This document shows positions 33,008-44,600 of a stretch of 64,000 nt of DNA, one piece after another. Within the stretch, counting starts at the first letter, position 1. Each line of letters opens with the position of its first letter. The notes under the pieces are model-generated. The model did not search any database and was not told the origin of the DNA. It worked only from the letters and a program-made list of their open reading frames with translations. A program made the translations under genes and the position numbers. The stretch is taken from positions 3,782,001 through 3,846,000 of the forward strand of contig NZ_CP028136.1 of assembly GCF_003024155.1 (NCBI RefSeq). The letters are read 5' to 3'. Source of the stretch: Christiangramia fulva. GTDB taxonomy: Bacteria; Bacteroidota; Bacteroidia; Flavobacteriales; Flavobacteriaceae.

Positions 33008-35550
33008 GCAAAAGCTTTAAAAATTCAGGATCTTCCGGCTGGTTGCTGAAAATGGCATGGCGCGATGGTAAAGCCAGCCTGGGCAGACTTTTCCTCTTTA
33101 TGGCATCTATAGTGCTGGGAATTGCTGCCGTGGTTTCCATCCAGTCTTTTAGCGATAATTTGAAGAAGAATATTTCGCTGCAATCCAAATCCTTAATGGG
33201 TGCCGATTATATAATTGAAAGCAACCATCCACCGGATGAAAGAGTGCAGGAGATCATCGATTCCCTTGGAGGGGCCGATGCGCGGGAAATTAGTTTTGCT
33301 TCCATGATGGCGACTTCCAGAACCGGAAATACAAAGCTCATGCAGGTGCGGGGAATTGAAAAAGCTTTTCCGTTTTACGGAAAGTTGGAAACAACACCTT
33401 CAGGAGCTTCCGAAAGTTTGAAAAATGGAAAAGCCCTGGTAGATGCCACTACTATGCTTCAAATGAATCTAAAAGTTGGCGATAGTATCAAAATCGGGAA
33501 AGTAATTTTACCTGTTGGAGGCGCCTTGAATTCCACACCGGGAAGTTCTGGCTTATTCAGTTCTATCGCGCCGCCGGTGTTTATTCCATACGGGTTCATT
33601 GAGGAAACGGAACTGGTCAAAACCGGAAGCAGGATCGATTATAAATTTTATTTTAAAGCGAACGCGAGTACCGATTTGGAAAAACTGGAAAAAAAACTGA
33701 ATCCTATTCTGGATGCTCACGATGCCGATATAGATACGCACCTTTCTACCAGCAGACGGCTGGGCAGGCGCTATGAAAACTTCGGAAAATTCCTGAATCT
33801 GGTAGCCTTTGTGGCGCTTCTGCTAGGTTGTATCGGGATCGCGAGCGCCATCCATATTTATATCCAGGAAAAACTGAAATCGGTAGCGATTTTAAAATGT
33901 CTCGGGGCCAGCAGCAGGCAAACTTTCATCATATTCCTTATACAACTTATCGCTATCGGATTGCTTGGAAGCATCCTCGGAATTCTGGTGGGGCTTGGCC
34001 TGCAACAGCTTTTCCCGCTAATTATGCAGGATTTTCTTCCTCTTGAACTTGAAATATCCATCGCCTGGAAAGTGATATTTATGGGAATGATCATAGGAGT
34101 ATCAATGGCGGTGCTTTTTGGACTCTATCCACTCACTTTCACTCTTAAAACTTCTCCGCTCCAGGCATTGCGAATTGATGAAAGCAAAACTTCCGGTTCT
34201 AAAAAAGCCGGAGCAATAATAGGAGGCCTCCTGGTGCTTTTCCTTTTTGGCTTTTCCTTTTGGCTGCTTGAAGACTGGAAGTATTCTTTATCATTTTTAG
34301 GTGGAATAGCGGTGGTTTTTCTATGTCTTGCCGGAATCGCAGGTTTGTTTATTTATCTGATTAGGCATTTTTTTCCTTCGAAATGGAGTTTCGAGGCAAG
34401 ACAAAGTTTACTGAATCTTTTCAGGCCGCAAAACCAAACCCTGATCCTGATCCTTGCCATTGGCCTTGGAGCATTTTTAATTAGTACGCTTTATTTTACC
34501 AAAGATATGCTGCTTTCTCAGGCAAAACTGGAAGATCAGGCTAATAGTCCGAATCTCATCCTGCTTGACGTACAAACCAATCAGAAAGATTCGGTAGCTC
34601 AAACCGTAAGAGCACAGGATCTGCCGGTGATCGAAGCAATTCCAATTGTGACGATGAAGGTGAAAAGTCTTGCCGGAAAACCGGTTGAAGAGATCAGAAA
34701 AGACACGACTTCCCAAATTAACCGCTGGATCCTGGATCATGAATTTCGCACTACATACCGTGATTCATTAATTTCTTCCGAATCTATAAGCAATGGCAAT
34801 TGGGTGCCAAAAATGAAAGATGATCAGGAAATCGTACCTATTTCGGTGAGCGAAGATTTTGCAAAAGACGCTGAAGTTTCAGTAGGTGATGAAATTATTT
34901 TTAATGTCCAGGGAGTTCTTTTGAAAACGAACGTGGAAAGCATTAGAAAAGTTGACTGGAGCAGGATGCAGATGAATTTTTCGATCGTTTTTCCGAAAGG
35001 AGTACTTGAAGAGGCGCCACAATTCCTGGTATTAACAACAAAAACCCCCAACCCGCAGAAATCGGCTGAATTACAGCAGGCTATTGTAGAAAAATTTCCA
35101 AATGTTTCAATTATTGATCTGCGGCAGGTGCTAAGCGTCATTCAGGAAATTTTAAATAAAATCTCCTGGCTGATCAATTTTATGTCGGCTTTCAGTATCA
35201 TCACAGGAATAATAGTTTTAATCGGCGCCGTTAGGACGAGTAAATATCAGCGTATAAAGGAAAGTGTGCTGTTGAGAACGCTCGGGGCCAGGAAAGAACA
35301 GATCCTGAAAATTCTTGCGCTGGAATATCTTTTTTTAGGAATGATAGGTTGTATTACGGGAATATTCCTCTCTCTTTTGGGAAGCCTGTTATTAGCCTAT
35401 TTTGTATTTGATTCCACCTTTATTCCATCTGTAGGCCCCTTTGTGTTCCTGCTTCCGGCCATTGTAATACTTGTGGTGGTCATAGGCCTGTCAAGTAGTT
35501 TGAGCGTATTAAAAAGTCCACCACTTCAGGTTTTGAGAAAAGAAGTTTAG
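33004..35550 (+). CDS. ABC transporter permease with two FtsX domains (YbbP type)
   Basis: An 848-residue membrane protein. After a short cytoplasmic start (M-S-K-S-F-K-N) there is a membrane helix near residues 28-45 and a MacB-like periplasmic domain (about 50-250). The first FtsX-like bundle is near 260-395, further helices near 410-465, a second periplasmic domain (about 490-700) and a second FtsX bundle near 710-840, ending P-P-L-Q-V-L-R-K-E-V. The duplicated core is characteristic of YbbP and LolC/E-type exporters. With the ATPase and the neighbouring esterase it may move lipids or lipoproteins. The substrate is unproven. Confidence 0.9.
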   Translation: MSKSFKNSGSSGWLLKMAWRDGKASLGRLFLFMASIVLGIAAVVSIQSFSDNLKKNISLQSKSLMGADYIIESNHPPDERVQEIIDSLGGADAREISFASMMATSRTGNTKLMQVRGIEKAFPFYGKLETTPSGASESLKNGKALVDATTMLQMNLKVGDSIKIGKVILPVGGALNSTPGSSGLFSSIAPPVFIPYGFIEETELVKTGSRIDYKFYFKANASTDLEKLEKKLNPILDAHDADIDTHLSTSRRLGRRYENFGKFLNLVAFVALLLGCIGIASAIHIYIQEKLKSVAILKCLGASSRQTFIIFLIQLIAIGLLGSILGILVGLGLQQLFPLIMQDFLPLELEISIAWKVIFMGMIIGVSMAVLFGLYPLTFTLKTSPLQALRIDESKTSGSKKAGAIIGGLLVLFLFGFSFWLLEDWKYSLSFLGGIAVVFLCLAGIAGLFIYLIRHFFPSKWSFEARQSLLNLFRPQNQTLILILAIGLGAFLISTLYFTKDMLLSQAKLEDQANSPNLILLDVQTNQKDSVAQTVRAQDLPVIEAIPIVTMKVKSLAGKPVEEIRKDTTSQINRWILDHEFRTTYRDSLISSESISNGNWVPKMKDDQEIVPISVSEDFAKDAEVSVGDEIIFNVQGVLLKTNVESIRKVDWSRMQMNFSIVFPKGVLEEAPQFLVLTTKTPNPQKSAELQQAIVEKFPNVSIIDLRQVLSVIQEILNKISWLINFMSAFSIITGIIVLIGAVRTSKYQRIKESVLLRTLGARKEQILKILALEYLFLGMIGCITGIFLSLLGSLLLAYFVFDSTFIPSVGPFVFLLPAIVILVVVIGLSSSLSVLKSPPLQVLRKEV

Positions 35551-35671
35551 CCCGTATCGTTTTATAAGTAACTGTATCCAACAAAGTTCAATTTCTAAAA
35601 TGCTCATAATCAAATTTTACATATCTTTAAGATTACTTTAACTTTTAATCTGTTTTCCTATAAAAAATTAT

Positions 35672-37939
35672 ATGCCTGCCAGCTCTGCAAAACTATCCTC
35701 GATCACCTCGAGTGAATTGTTGATCATCACTGATCTGGATGACCATAAAATCGTTTATTGCAACGATAAAATTCGGTTGGAGCAGGAAAAAAACTGGAAA
35801 AATAGACCCTGTATGGAAGATTTTTATGAAAATCTGGTGCATCAGGACGACCTTTCAGATTTTCTAAAAACTTTGAAAAGAGTTAAAAAACCGGCAAGTA
35901 GTTTTGGACGGGAACAGGTTGTTCGATTCAGAAAAAATCCTGATTCCAATTGGGAAGAATATGTATTTCAGCATCGGCCATACAAAGGCCATAAAGATCA
36001 GCAGAAAAATATGCTTCTCAGCATTGCGGCAAAAAATAATAAGAAAGAGCCAAAAGATGATGATTATCGGCAGATGTTCAATACTATAGATGAGGCTTTC
36101 TGTATTTTTGAAATGATCTACGATTGCGATGGGAAAGCGACCGATTATTTATTCCTGGAAACAAATCCCGCTTTTGAAAAACAGATAGGACTCGGAAATG
36201 TTGTGGGGAAAACCATGCGGGAACTCATCCCTGACCATGAAGATTACTGGTTTGAAGTCTATGGTAAGGTCGCGCTTTCAGGCAAATCAGTTCGTTTTCA
36301 GTATCAGGCGAAAAAAACCAAGCAGCGCTGGTTTGATCTTTTTGCCTTAAGAAGAGGTGACCAAAACAGCAGACAGGTAGCGGTTCTTTTTCGGGATATA
36401 ACCGAGGAGAAAATGGCAAAACTCAGCCAGAAGGAAACTTCAGAAAAACTGCAACAAAATATTCTAAGTCACCAGCAGGAGCTTCAGAAATCAAAAGAGC
36501 TGCTTCAAACTGTTTTTGATACTACTAACCTCGGAATTGCCGTTTTAAAAGCCCAATTTGATGACAAGGGAGAGATAAAAGATTTCTTATACCTGCGCAT
36601 CAATAAAGTATTGAAAGACTTATATAAAAAGGTTGATCCGCTTGGCAAGACCTTTCTGGAAGTTGCTAAATTTGGATTCCGTCCGGAATTATTTGAAGAT
36701 TTCAGCGAAGTGATACGCAGTGGGAATGACATGGATAAGGAGATCCATCTTGACCGTGCAGGAAAAAATTTATGGTTCAGAATAACCGCAAGGCCTCATT
36801 CCGATCTTCTAATCGTAAGTATTGAAGATATTACCGGGGTAAAACTCGCAGCCCAAAAGCTTGTCGAGGCTTTACGCTTCAAAAAACATTTGGTAAGGAC
36901 CACGCCGGAAACTATTATGATCGTCAATCTCAATAGTTTTTCTGTGCGATATCTCAATAAGGACCTTTTTTCAGAAGAAGGCATGACGAAAGAAAGGATT
37001 GAGGGAACTTCCCTTCCTGAGATTTTGCCATACATTCATCCGCAAGACAGGGAAAAAATTACAGGTCTCCACCGCACACTTCTTAAATCTGGTGAAGAGG
37101 AAATTCATGATACAGAAATCCGTTTAAAACTTGATGGTTCCACCTGGGAATGGTTTAGCGTTCGTGGCTCTATTTTTCAAAGGCGGGATGAGAATTGGGT
37201 AGATGAATATGTGCTCCTTTTAAGAAATATTCATCAGCAGAAGAAAACAAATCAGGCATTATTGAAAGCCGAAAAATTTTCGATCCAGGGAGAAATTGCC
37301 CGTACACTTGCCCATGAATTACGAAATCCGATTGCAAGTATAGGAATGGCTACCGAGGTCATCGGCCATAAAATGGAAAAAAAACAAAAAGAAGATCTGA
37401 AGAATTATTTGGATATTCTCACTCGCTGCACCAAAAGATTGAATGTACTGGTTGGTGATCTATTGAACTCTTCTAACTATTCGCCAACGGTACTTCGCAA
37501 GGAAGATCTGGGGAAAATTGTGGAGGCCAGTATTGAAAAAGCTGCAGACAGGATTTATCTCGCAGGCATCGATCTAAAGAAAAATTTCGATGGTGTCTAT
37601 TCAATAAAGGCAGATAAAGAAAAACTGGAAATCGCGATCCTTAATATTCTTGTAAACGCCAGCGAAGCAACTCCTCCCGAAAAAGGGAAAGTTGAAATTA
37701 CGATCAAAAGTGAAAATTCTTCATTTATCCTCATCATAAAAGACAATGGAATTGGGATGAAAAAAGAAGAAAAAGAACGATTATTCGATGCTTTTTACAC
37801 CAATAAAAAAACAGGTACCGGTATTGGTCTAAATTCGGTAAAAAACATTCTGGAAGAACACGATGCGAAGATCGAAGTATGTAGCCAACCTAAAAAAGGA
37901 TCTACTTTTATGATCCATTTTCCTAAAATTAAAAGTTAG
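35672..37939 (+). CDS. Multi-PAS sensor histidine kinase, soluble
   Basis: A 755-residue kinase without signal peptide or membrane helices, so it senses inside the cell. PAS-like domains occupy about 1-125, 130-245, 270-385 and 395-525, the last with the PAC-like W-E-W-F-S-V-R-G-S pattern. The dimerisation domain follows with the phosphorylated histidine H548 in L-A-H-E-L-R-N-P. The ATPase domain has N-boxes and D-N-G-I-G-M near residue 695, plus T-G-I-G-L-N near 715. No response regulator is adjacent, so it is an orphan here. Its stop overlaps the converging membrane-protein gene by 11 bases. The signal is unknown. Confidence 0.88.
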   Translation: MPASSAKLSSITSSELLIITDLDDHKIVYCNDKIRLEQEKNWKNRPCMEDFYENLVHQDDLSDFLKTLKRVKKPASSFGREQVVRFRKNPDSNWEEYVFQHRPYKGHKDQQKNMLLSIAAKNNKKEPKDDDYRQMFNTIDEAFCIFEMIYDCDGKATDYLFLETNPAFEKQIGLGNVVGKTMRELIPDHEDYWFEVYGKVALSGKSVRFQYQAKKTKQRWFDLFALRRGDQNSRQVAVLFRDITEEKMAKLSQKETSEKLQQNILSHQQELQKSKELLQTVFDTTNLGIAVLKAQFDDKGEIKDFLYLRINKVLKDLYKKVDPLGKTFLEVAKFGFRPELFEDFSEVIRSGNDMDKEIHLDRAGKNLWFRITARPHSDLLIVSIEDITGVKLAAQKLVEALRFKKHLVRTTPETIMIVNLNSFSVRYLNKDLFSEEGMTKERIEGTSLPEILPYIHPQDREKITGLHRTLLKSGEEEIHDTEIRLKLDGSTWEWFSVRGSIFQRRDENWVDEYVLLLRNIHQQKKTNQALLKAEKFSIQGEIARTLAHELRNPIASIGMATEVIGHKMEKKQKEDLKNYLDILTRCTKRLNVLVGDLLNSSNYSPTVLRKEDLGKIVEASIEKAADRIYLAGIDLKKNFDGVYSIKADKEKLEIAILNILVNASEATPPEKGKVEITIKSENSSFILIIKDNGIGMKKEEKERLFDAFYTNKKTGTGIGLNSVKNILEEHDAKIEVCSQPKKGSTFMIHFPKIKS

Positions 37940-38465
37940 AAAATATTTTCCGGAGATATTTTATAGAAGTACCAGGTAGAAAGACCATGGAAAAACCTCT
38001 TATCAGCTCATCCTTTTTCTCCAGCAACTTCCAAAGTTCAAAATATTTAATAGCCTGATCTACAAGGAAGCATACTCCTTGTATTATTTTACCTCCCAAT
38101 AAAAATAAAACAACCAGAGACACCAGGATTTTCAGCATAATAATGGTTGGTTTAATCAAGCCTACCATCAAAATTGCAGAAATTATTCCCAGAATAAAGG
38201 CGTTAAAAGATGACAAATGCAGTCCGAAAATGGCGAAAAAAGCAACACCGGAAGTAGTTAGAAAAGAAGTGCTTTCCCTAAGGCCGCCTACATTATCGTA
38301 AAAAGATACTTTAGCTTTTTTCGTCTTATTTTCCGAAGAAGAATGATCTATTCTTTCTTCTTCAGGCTTAACAGGCCGCATACAATAAGCACAAATCTTA
38401 TATTTCCCGCCCACATACCTCTTTTCCTCGAACTCGCAATAATGGCAACTTTGCTGAGATTTCAT
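37929..38465 (-). CDS. Zinc-ribbon membrane protein of unknown function
   Basis: A 178-residue protein from the ATG at 38465; a longer in-frame start at 38549 would add 28 hydrophobic residues. The N-terminus carries C-H-Y-C (residues 7 and 10) and C-A-Y-C, a CxxC pair likely to bind zinc, and then a charged linker (P-E-E-E-R-I-D-H). Three predicted membrane helices follow (T-S-G-V-A-F-F-A-I-F-G-L, L-G-I-I-S-A-I-L-M-V-G and I-L-V-S-L-V-V-L-F-L-L-G). The C-terminus is basic. I do not recognise the family. It lies downstream of the larger T9SS protein gene and its promoter region holds one copy of the GGGGAAAAWCACCC motif. Confidence 0.65.
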   Translation of the reverse strand: MKSQQSCHYCEFEEKRYVGGKYKICAYCMRPVKPEEERIDHSSSENKTKKAKVSFYDNVGGLRESTSFLTTSGVAFFAIFGLHLSSFNAFILGIISAILMVGLIKPTIIMLKILVSLVVLFLLGGKIIQGVCFLVDQAIKYFELWKLLEKKDELIRGFSMVFLPGTSIKYLRKIFSNF

Positions 38466-38537
38466 TTGAATACATTTTAAATTGATTCTTTCCGGGGATG
38501 AGAAACATAAAGTATTAAAAATAAAGATTGTAAAAAA

Positions 38538-38551
38538 GGGGAAAAACACCC
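38538..38551. promoter_or_regulatory. GGGGAAAAACACCC motif, copy 1
   Basis: An imperfect inverted repeat (GGGG-N7-CCC) between the terminator of the 2538-residue protein gene and the zinc-ribbon gene. The identical motif is at 46705, in the matching position after the other giant gene. A one-base variant lies at 63967, upstream of the sensor kinase. Confidence 0.5.
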
Positions 38552-38572
38552 TAATTGACTAATAATCAATAA

Positions 38573-38600
38573 AAAAGACTCCCGAAAATGGGAGTCTTTT
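38573..38600 (-). terminator. Terminator of the 2538-residue protein gene
   Basis: AAAAGACTCCC (38573-38583) and GGGAGTCTTTT (38590-38600) form a perfect 11-bp stem around a six-base loop. On the - strand it lies 17 bases after the stop codon. The corresponding stem after the 3136-residue gene has compensating changes. Confidence 0.88.
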
Positions 38601-38616
38601 ACTCATTGAGCTATTT

Positions 38617-41600
38617 TTATTTAATAACCTTAATTTGATATTCCTGGGTTGAACTTTTCACCACAAAGAGATAGATTCCTTCCTCCCATCCACTATGATC
38701 TAGTGGCCAGTAGTATTCTCCCCCATCTTTACTTACGTCAATTGAAGTTTCATCCAGTTGTCTTCCGTAGAGATCGTAAGCTCCTATGTGGAATGTTTCG
38801 TCAATTTCTCTTGGTGAAAAATTAAACCACACACCTTCTGGCTGAAGAGGGTTGGGATAAACGGTTAATCGATAGCTGTTCGAGTATAAGGACAAACTTG
38901 CTGAATAACAGCCAGTAGAAACCATGGTCCTTTTCTTTTCCTTTCCTTTGCTATCTTTCCAGGAAATAGTTACCTGAGTGATTCCTTTGGGATGTACAGG
39001 AGTATAGAAATAATTATCTCCGGGATTTGCTATAAAGGATCCTCTTCCTGCACTTCCTTTATATTTCTTAACCTGCCAATTCACCTCTACACTACATGAA
39101 GAAGGATTGTTGACCAGCCAACGGCTCATATTTTCGACATCTGAGCATACTTCCGAAATATTAAGTATATCATTACCTATACATTCAAGAGGTTCGTCAA
39201 TTCCATCACAATTCTGATCTATTCCATCTCCACGAACATCAAAGGCTCCTGGATAAATGGAATTATCTGAATCATCACAATCAGTGTTTAATAAACTGTA
39301 ACCTTCTCCAGGATCTGAACAATAAGTTTCCCCAGAATCAGATTGAGCTCCAAAGCCATCATTGTCATTATCAACATAATAAATTGTGGTAGCCCTACCG
39401 ATATTTTCATCGAAAGGATCACAATCTTCTTCATCAGCAATTCCATCATTATCATCATCTGGATCACAGATATCTCCCTCTGCATCCCGGTCATAATTTT
39501 CCTGAAGTGGATTATACGTAAAAGGACAATTATCCAGAGAATCAACTATTCCATCACCATCAGAATCTGTTCCTTCCACAGTATCAGGTGTATTAGGGTC
39601 ACAATCATCGTCAATTCCGTTCCCTAAAATTTCGGTTACGGAAGGATTAATAGCAGAATTGCTATCATTACAATCGGTGTTGTCGGCAACATATCCTGAA
39701 GGAGCTGAGCAAGCCTGAACAGAAGTGGCCGCATCTCCATATCCATCAGAATCGATATCTGCATACCAAGTAGAGGCGGTACTCAGGTCAAGATTAGGAT
39801 CCTCATCATCAATCAATCCATCGCAGTCATTGTCAATACCATCACAGACTTCTGTAGCTCCCGGATGAATGGTTGCATTATTATCAACACAATCGGTGTT
39901 ATTTAAAACATAACCGGAAGGTTGTGTACAAGAAGTAGTCGAGACTGCAGGATCACCATAACCGTCACTATCAACATCCGCATACCATACCGTATCAGGA
40001 TTGATAGTAGCATCCGTATCATCACAATCGTTATTATCTAAAACATACCCGGAAGGAGCTGAACAAGCCTCAATAGTATTTCCGGGATCGCCGTAGCTAT
40101 CATTATCAGTGTCGGCATAATACGTAGTTTTCACGCCTTCATCTACCTGTCCGTCACAGTTATTATCTACACCGTCACAGACTTCTATAGCTCCGGGATG
40201 AATGGCAGCATTGCTATCATCACAATCGGTGTTGTTCAAAACATAACCCGTGGGCTGTGTACAAGAATTAGTCGAGACTGCAGGATCACCATATCCATCA
40301 CCATCGGTATCTACATACCAGGTTGCAGGAGAAGCGCCATCATCAATTTGACTATTACAGTCATTATCTTTTCCGTCACAAATCTCTGGAGCTCCGGGAT
40401 AAACCGTATTGTCGTTATCATCACAATCGGTGTTGTCGCCAACATATCCTGAAGGAGCTGAGCAAGCCTGAACAGAAGTGGCCGGATCTCCATATCCATC
40501 AGAATCGCTATCTGCATACCAAGTAGAGGCGGTACTCAGGTCAAGATTAGGATCCTCATCATCAATCAATCCATCGCAGTCATTGTCAATACCATCACAG
40601 ACTTCTGTAGCTCCCGGATGAATGGCAGCATTGCTATCATCACAATCGGTGTTGTTCAAAACATATCCCGTGGGTTGTGTACAAGAATTAGTCGAGACTG
40701 CAGGATCACCATATCCATCACCATCGGTATCTACATACCAGGTTGCAGGAGAAGCGCCATCATCAATTTGACCATTACAGTTATTATCTTTTCCGTCACA
40801 AATCTCCGGTGCTCCGGGATAAACCGTGTTGTCGTTATCATCACAGTCCGTGTTATCGGACACATATCCTGAAGGAGCTGAACAAGCCTCAATAGTATTT
40901 CCAGGATCACCGTATCCATCATTATCAGTGTCGGCATAATACGTAGTTTTTACGCCTTCGTCAATTTGTCCGTCACAGTTGTTATCCACACCGTCACAGA
41001 CTTCTGTAGCTCCCGGATGAATGGCTGCATTATTATCATCACAATCGGTGTTGTTCAAAACATAACCCGTGGGCTGTGTACAAGAAGTAGTCGAGACTGC
41101 AGGATCACCATAGCCATCTCCATCGGTATCTGCATACCAGGTTGTGGGAGAGGCACCATCATCAATTTGACCATTACAGTCATTATCTTTTCCGTCACAA
41201 ATCTCCGGTGCTCCGGGATAAACCGTGTTGTCGTTATCATCACAGTCCGTGTTATCGGACACATATCCTGAAGGAGCTGAACAAGCCTCAATAGTATTTC
41301 CAGGATCACCGTATCCATCATTATCAGTGTCGGCATAATACGTAGTTTTCACGCCTTCATCTACCTGTCCGTCACAGTTATTATCTACACCGTCACAGAC
41401 TTCTATAGCTCCGGGATGAATGGCAGCATTGCTATCATCACAATCGGTGTTGTTCAAAACATAACCCGTGGGCTGTGTACAAGAATTAGTCGAGACTGCA
41501 GGATCACCATATCCATCACCATCGGTATCTACATACCAGGTTGCAGGAGAAGCGCCATCATCAATTTGACCATTACAGTTATTATCTTTTCCGTCACAAA

Positions 41601-44600
41601 TCTCCGGTGCTCCGGGATAAACCGTGTTGTCGTTATCATCACAGTCCGTGTTATCGGACACATATCCTGAAGGAGCTGAACAAGCCTCAATAGTATTTCC
41701 AGGATCACCGTATCCATCATTATCAGTGTCGGCATAATACGTAGTTTTCACGCCTTCATCTACCTGTCCGTCACAGTTATTATCTACACCGTCACAGACT
41801 TCTATAGCTCCGGGATGAATGGCAGCATTGCTATCATCACAATCGGTGTTGTTCAAAACATAACCCGTGGGCTGTGTACAAGAATTAGTCGAGACTGCAG
41901 GATCACCATATCCATCACCATCGGTATCTACATACCAGGTTGCAGGAGAAGCGCCATCATCAATTTGACCATTACAGTTATTATCTTTTCCGTCACAAAT
42001 CTCCGGTGCTCCGGGATAAACCGTGTTGTCGTTATCATCACAGTCCGTGTTATCGGACACATATCCTGAAGGAGCTGAACAAGCCTCAATAGTATTTCCA
42101 GGATCACCGTATCCATCATTATCAGTGTCGGCATAATACGTAGTTTTTACGCCTTCGTCAATTTGTCCGTCACAGTTGTTATCTACACCATCACAGACTT
42201 CTTTAGCTCCCGGATTGACTGTAGCATCATTGTCGTCACAATCAGTGTTGTCGGCAACATATCCTGAAGGAGCTGAACAAGCCTGAACAGAAGTGGCCAG
42301 ATCTCCATATCCATCAGAATCGTTATCTGCATACCACGTGGAGGCAGTACTCAGGTCAAGATCAGGATCCTCATCATCAATCAATCCATCACAGTCATTG
42401 TCAATACCATCACAGACTTCTGTAGCTCCCGGATGAATGGCTGCATTATTATCATCACAATCGGTGTTGTTCAAAACATAACCCGTGGGCTGTGTACAAG
42501 AATTAGTCGAGACTGCAGGATCACCATAGCCATCTCCATCGCTATCTGCATACCAAGTAGAGGCGGTACTCAGGTCAAGATTAGGATCCTCATCATCAAT
42601 CAATCCATCGCAGTCATTGTCAATACCATCACAGACTTCTGTAGCTCCCGGATGAATGGCTGCATTGCTATCATCACAATCGGTGTTGTTCAAAACATAA
42701 CCCGTGGGCTGTGTACAAGAATTAGTCGAGACTGCAGGATCACCATATCCATCACTATCAACATCTGCATACCATACCGTTTCTGGATTGATAGTAGCAT
42801 CCGTATCATCACAATCGGTATTATCTAACACATAACCGGAAGGTTGTGTACAAGAAGTAATCGAGACTGCAGGATCACCATATCCATCACTATCAACATC
42901 TGCATACCATACCGTTTCTGGATTGATAGTAGCATCCGTATCATCACAATCGGTATTATCTAAAACATATCCTCTAGGTTGTGTACAAGAAGTAGTCGAG
43001 ACTGCGGGATCTCCATATCCATCACTATCAACATCTGCATACCATACCGTTTCTGGATTGATAGTAGCATCCGTATCATCACAATCGGTATTATCTAAAA
43101 CATAACCGGAAGGTTGTGTACAAGAAGTAGTCGAGACTGCGGGATCACCATATCCATCACTATCAACATCTGCATACCATACCGTATCAGGATTGATAGT
43201 AGCATCCGTATCATCACAATCGGTATTATCTAAAACATAACCGGAAGGTTGTGTACAAGAAGTAGTCGATACTGCGGGATCTCCATATCCGTCACTATCA
43301 GCATCTGCATACCATACCGTTTCTGGATTGATAGTAGCATCCGTATCATCACAATCGGTATTATCTAAAACATATCCTGTAGGTTGTGTACAAGAGGTAG
43401 TCGATACAGCCGGGTTACCATAACCATCACCATCCGTATCTGCATACCATACCGTTTCTGGATTGATAGTAGCATCCGTATCATCACAATCGGTGTTATT
43501 TAAAACATAACCGGAAGGTTGTGTACAAGAGGTAGTCGATACTGCGGGATCTCCATATCCGTCACTATCAACATCTGCATACCATACCGTTTCTGGATTG
43601 ATAGTAGCATCCGTATCATCACAATCATCATTGGTTGAACTCCAGCCGGTACCAGGATCACTACAGAATAAGGTCCCTGGATCACTGCTATCTCCATAGG
43701 TATCACCATCGCTATCAACATAATAACGTAATGGAGTCTCACAATTAGGAAGAATGTTAACGGTATAATCCTCAACTTCGCCATACTGAAATTCCTCACA
43801 TGGAGAAGGCTTAGAATACATTTTCATAGAAATCCGCATCCTCGTTGGCCCTAAATTAGTAGTGGCAGGAACGGTAAAATCAGCACTGGCTACATTATTA
43901 GAACTACTAATATCTATTGCCAATTCTCCGGGATCTTCAAAATCTCCATCAGCATTATAATCAATCCACGCCCTATAACTTTTTGGAAAGCCTGAACCGG
44001 AAGGACCGGTGTTTTCAATTGTAATATTGTAAAGATTTTCCTGTTGAAGATCTGTAGAAATTGACGTGAAATCTGTATATCCTGAATCATCCCCAGTAGA
44101 TGAGTTATCAATTGTAGAAAATGCAACTCTAGTAATAGAAACGCTAGCATTTGTTCCACTGGATGAACAATAGTCGGTGGTAGAAAAAATCACCGAATTA
44201 GTATAGTCAGATGGACTTCCAGCACATATACTTCGAATCTGAACTTCATATTCGGTTAAAAGTTCGAGGCCATTCAACGTATAAAAAGGATATCGAATAT
44301 CGGGAATATTATTCCAAATTGTAGATCCGGTTTTTCGATATCTTAATTCATAAGATGTGACCCCCTCAATAGGATCCCATGAAAAGGAAGCATAATTGCT
44401 TCCCGCGCCGGTAAGAATAAAGTTTTGAGGTACTGTTGGCCCCGTACAGGCAGCGGCCTCACCAAGAAAAATGGTATAATCTTCAACTTCACCATAATTA
44501 TCACCATTACAGGGATCTCCAACTGACGTATAATGAGTTCGTATTCGCATTCGTTTTGGACCGGCAGGATAACCTACAGGAGCCGTTATATCTGCCAGAA

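Larger units (their letters stand above)
38534..38861. repeat. Long repeat copy A: sorting domain, stop, terminator and flank
   Basis: This 328-base block matches 46701-47028 at a constant offset of 8167 bases with no indels. It covers the last 80 or so codons of the 2538-residue protein, its stop codon, the terminator and the GGGG motif beyond. Coding differences are few (for example S-I-D-V-S-K-D against S-L-E-V-S-N-N). Recent duplication or gene conversion is implied. Confidence 0.85.

Noticed and set aside
39343-42828. Many open frames on the + strand inside the metzincin gene
   Set aside because: They repeat with the 399-bp period as mirror images of the real gene and encode low-complexity isoleucine/threonine-rich sequences without family features.
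40070-43630. Regularly spaced direct repeats that could suggest a CRISPR array
   Set aside because: The repeats keep one long reading frame, have periods divisible by three, and encode MopE-type motifs; there are no unique spacers and no cas genes.
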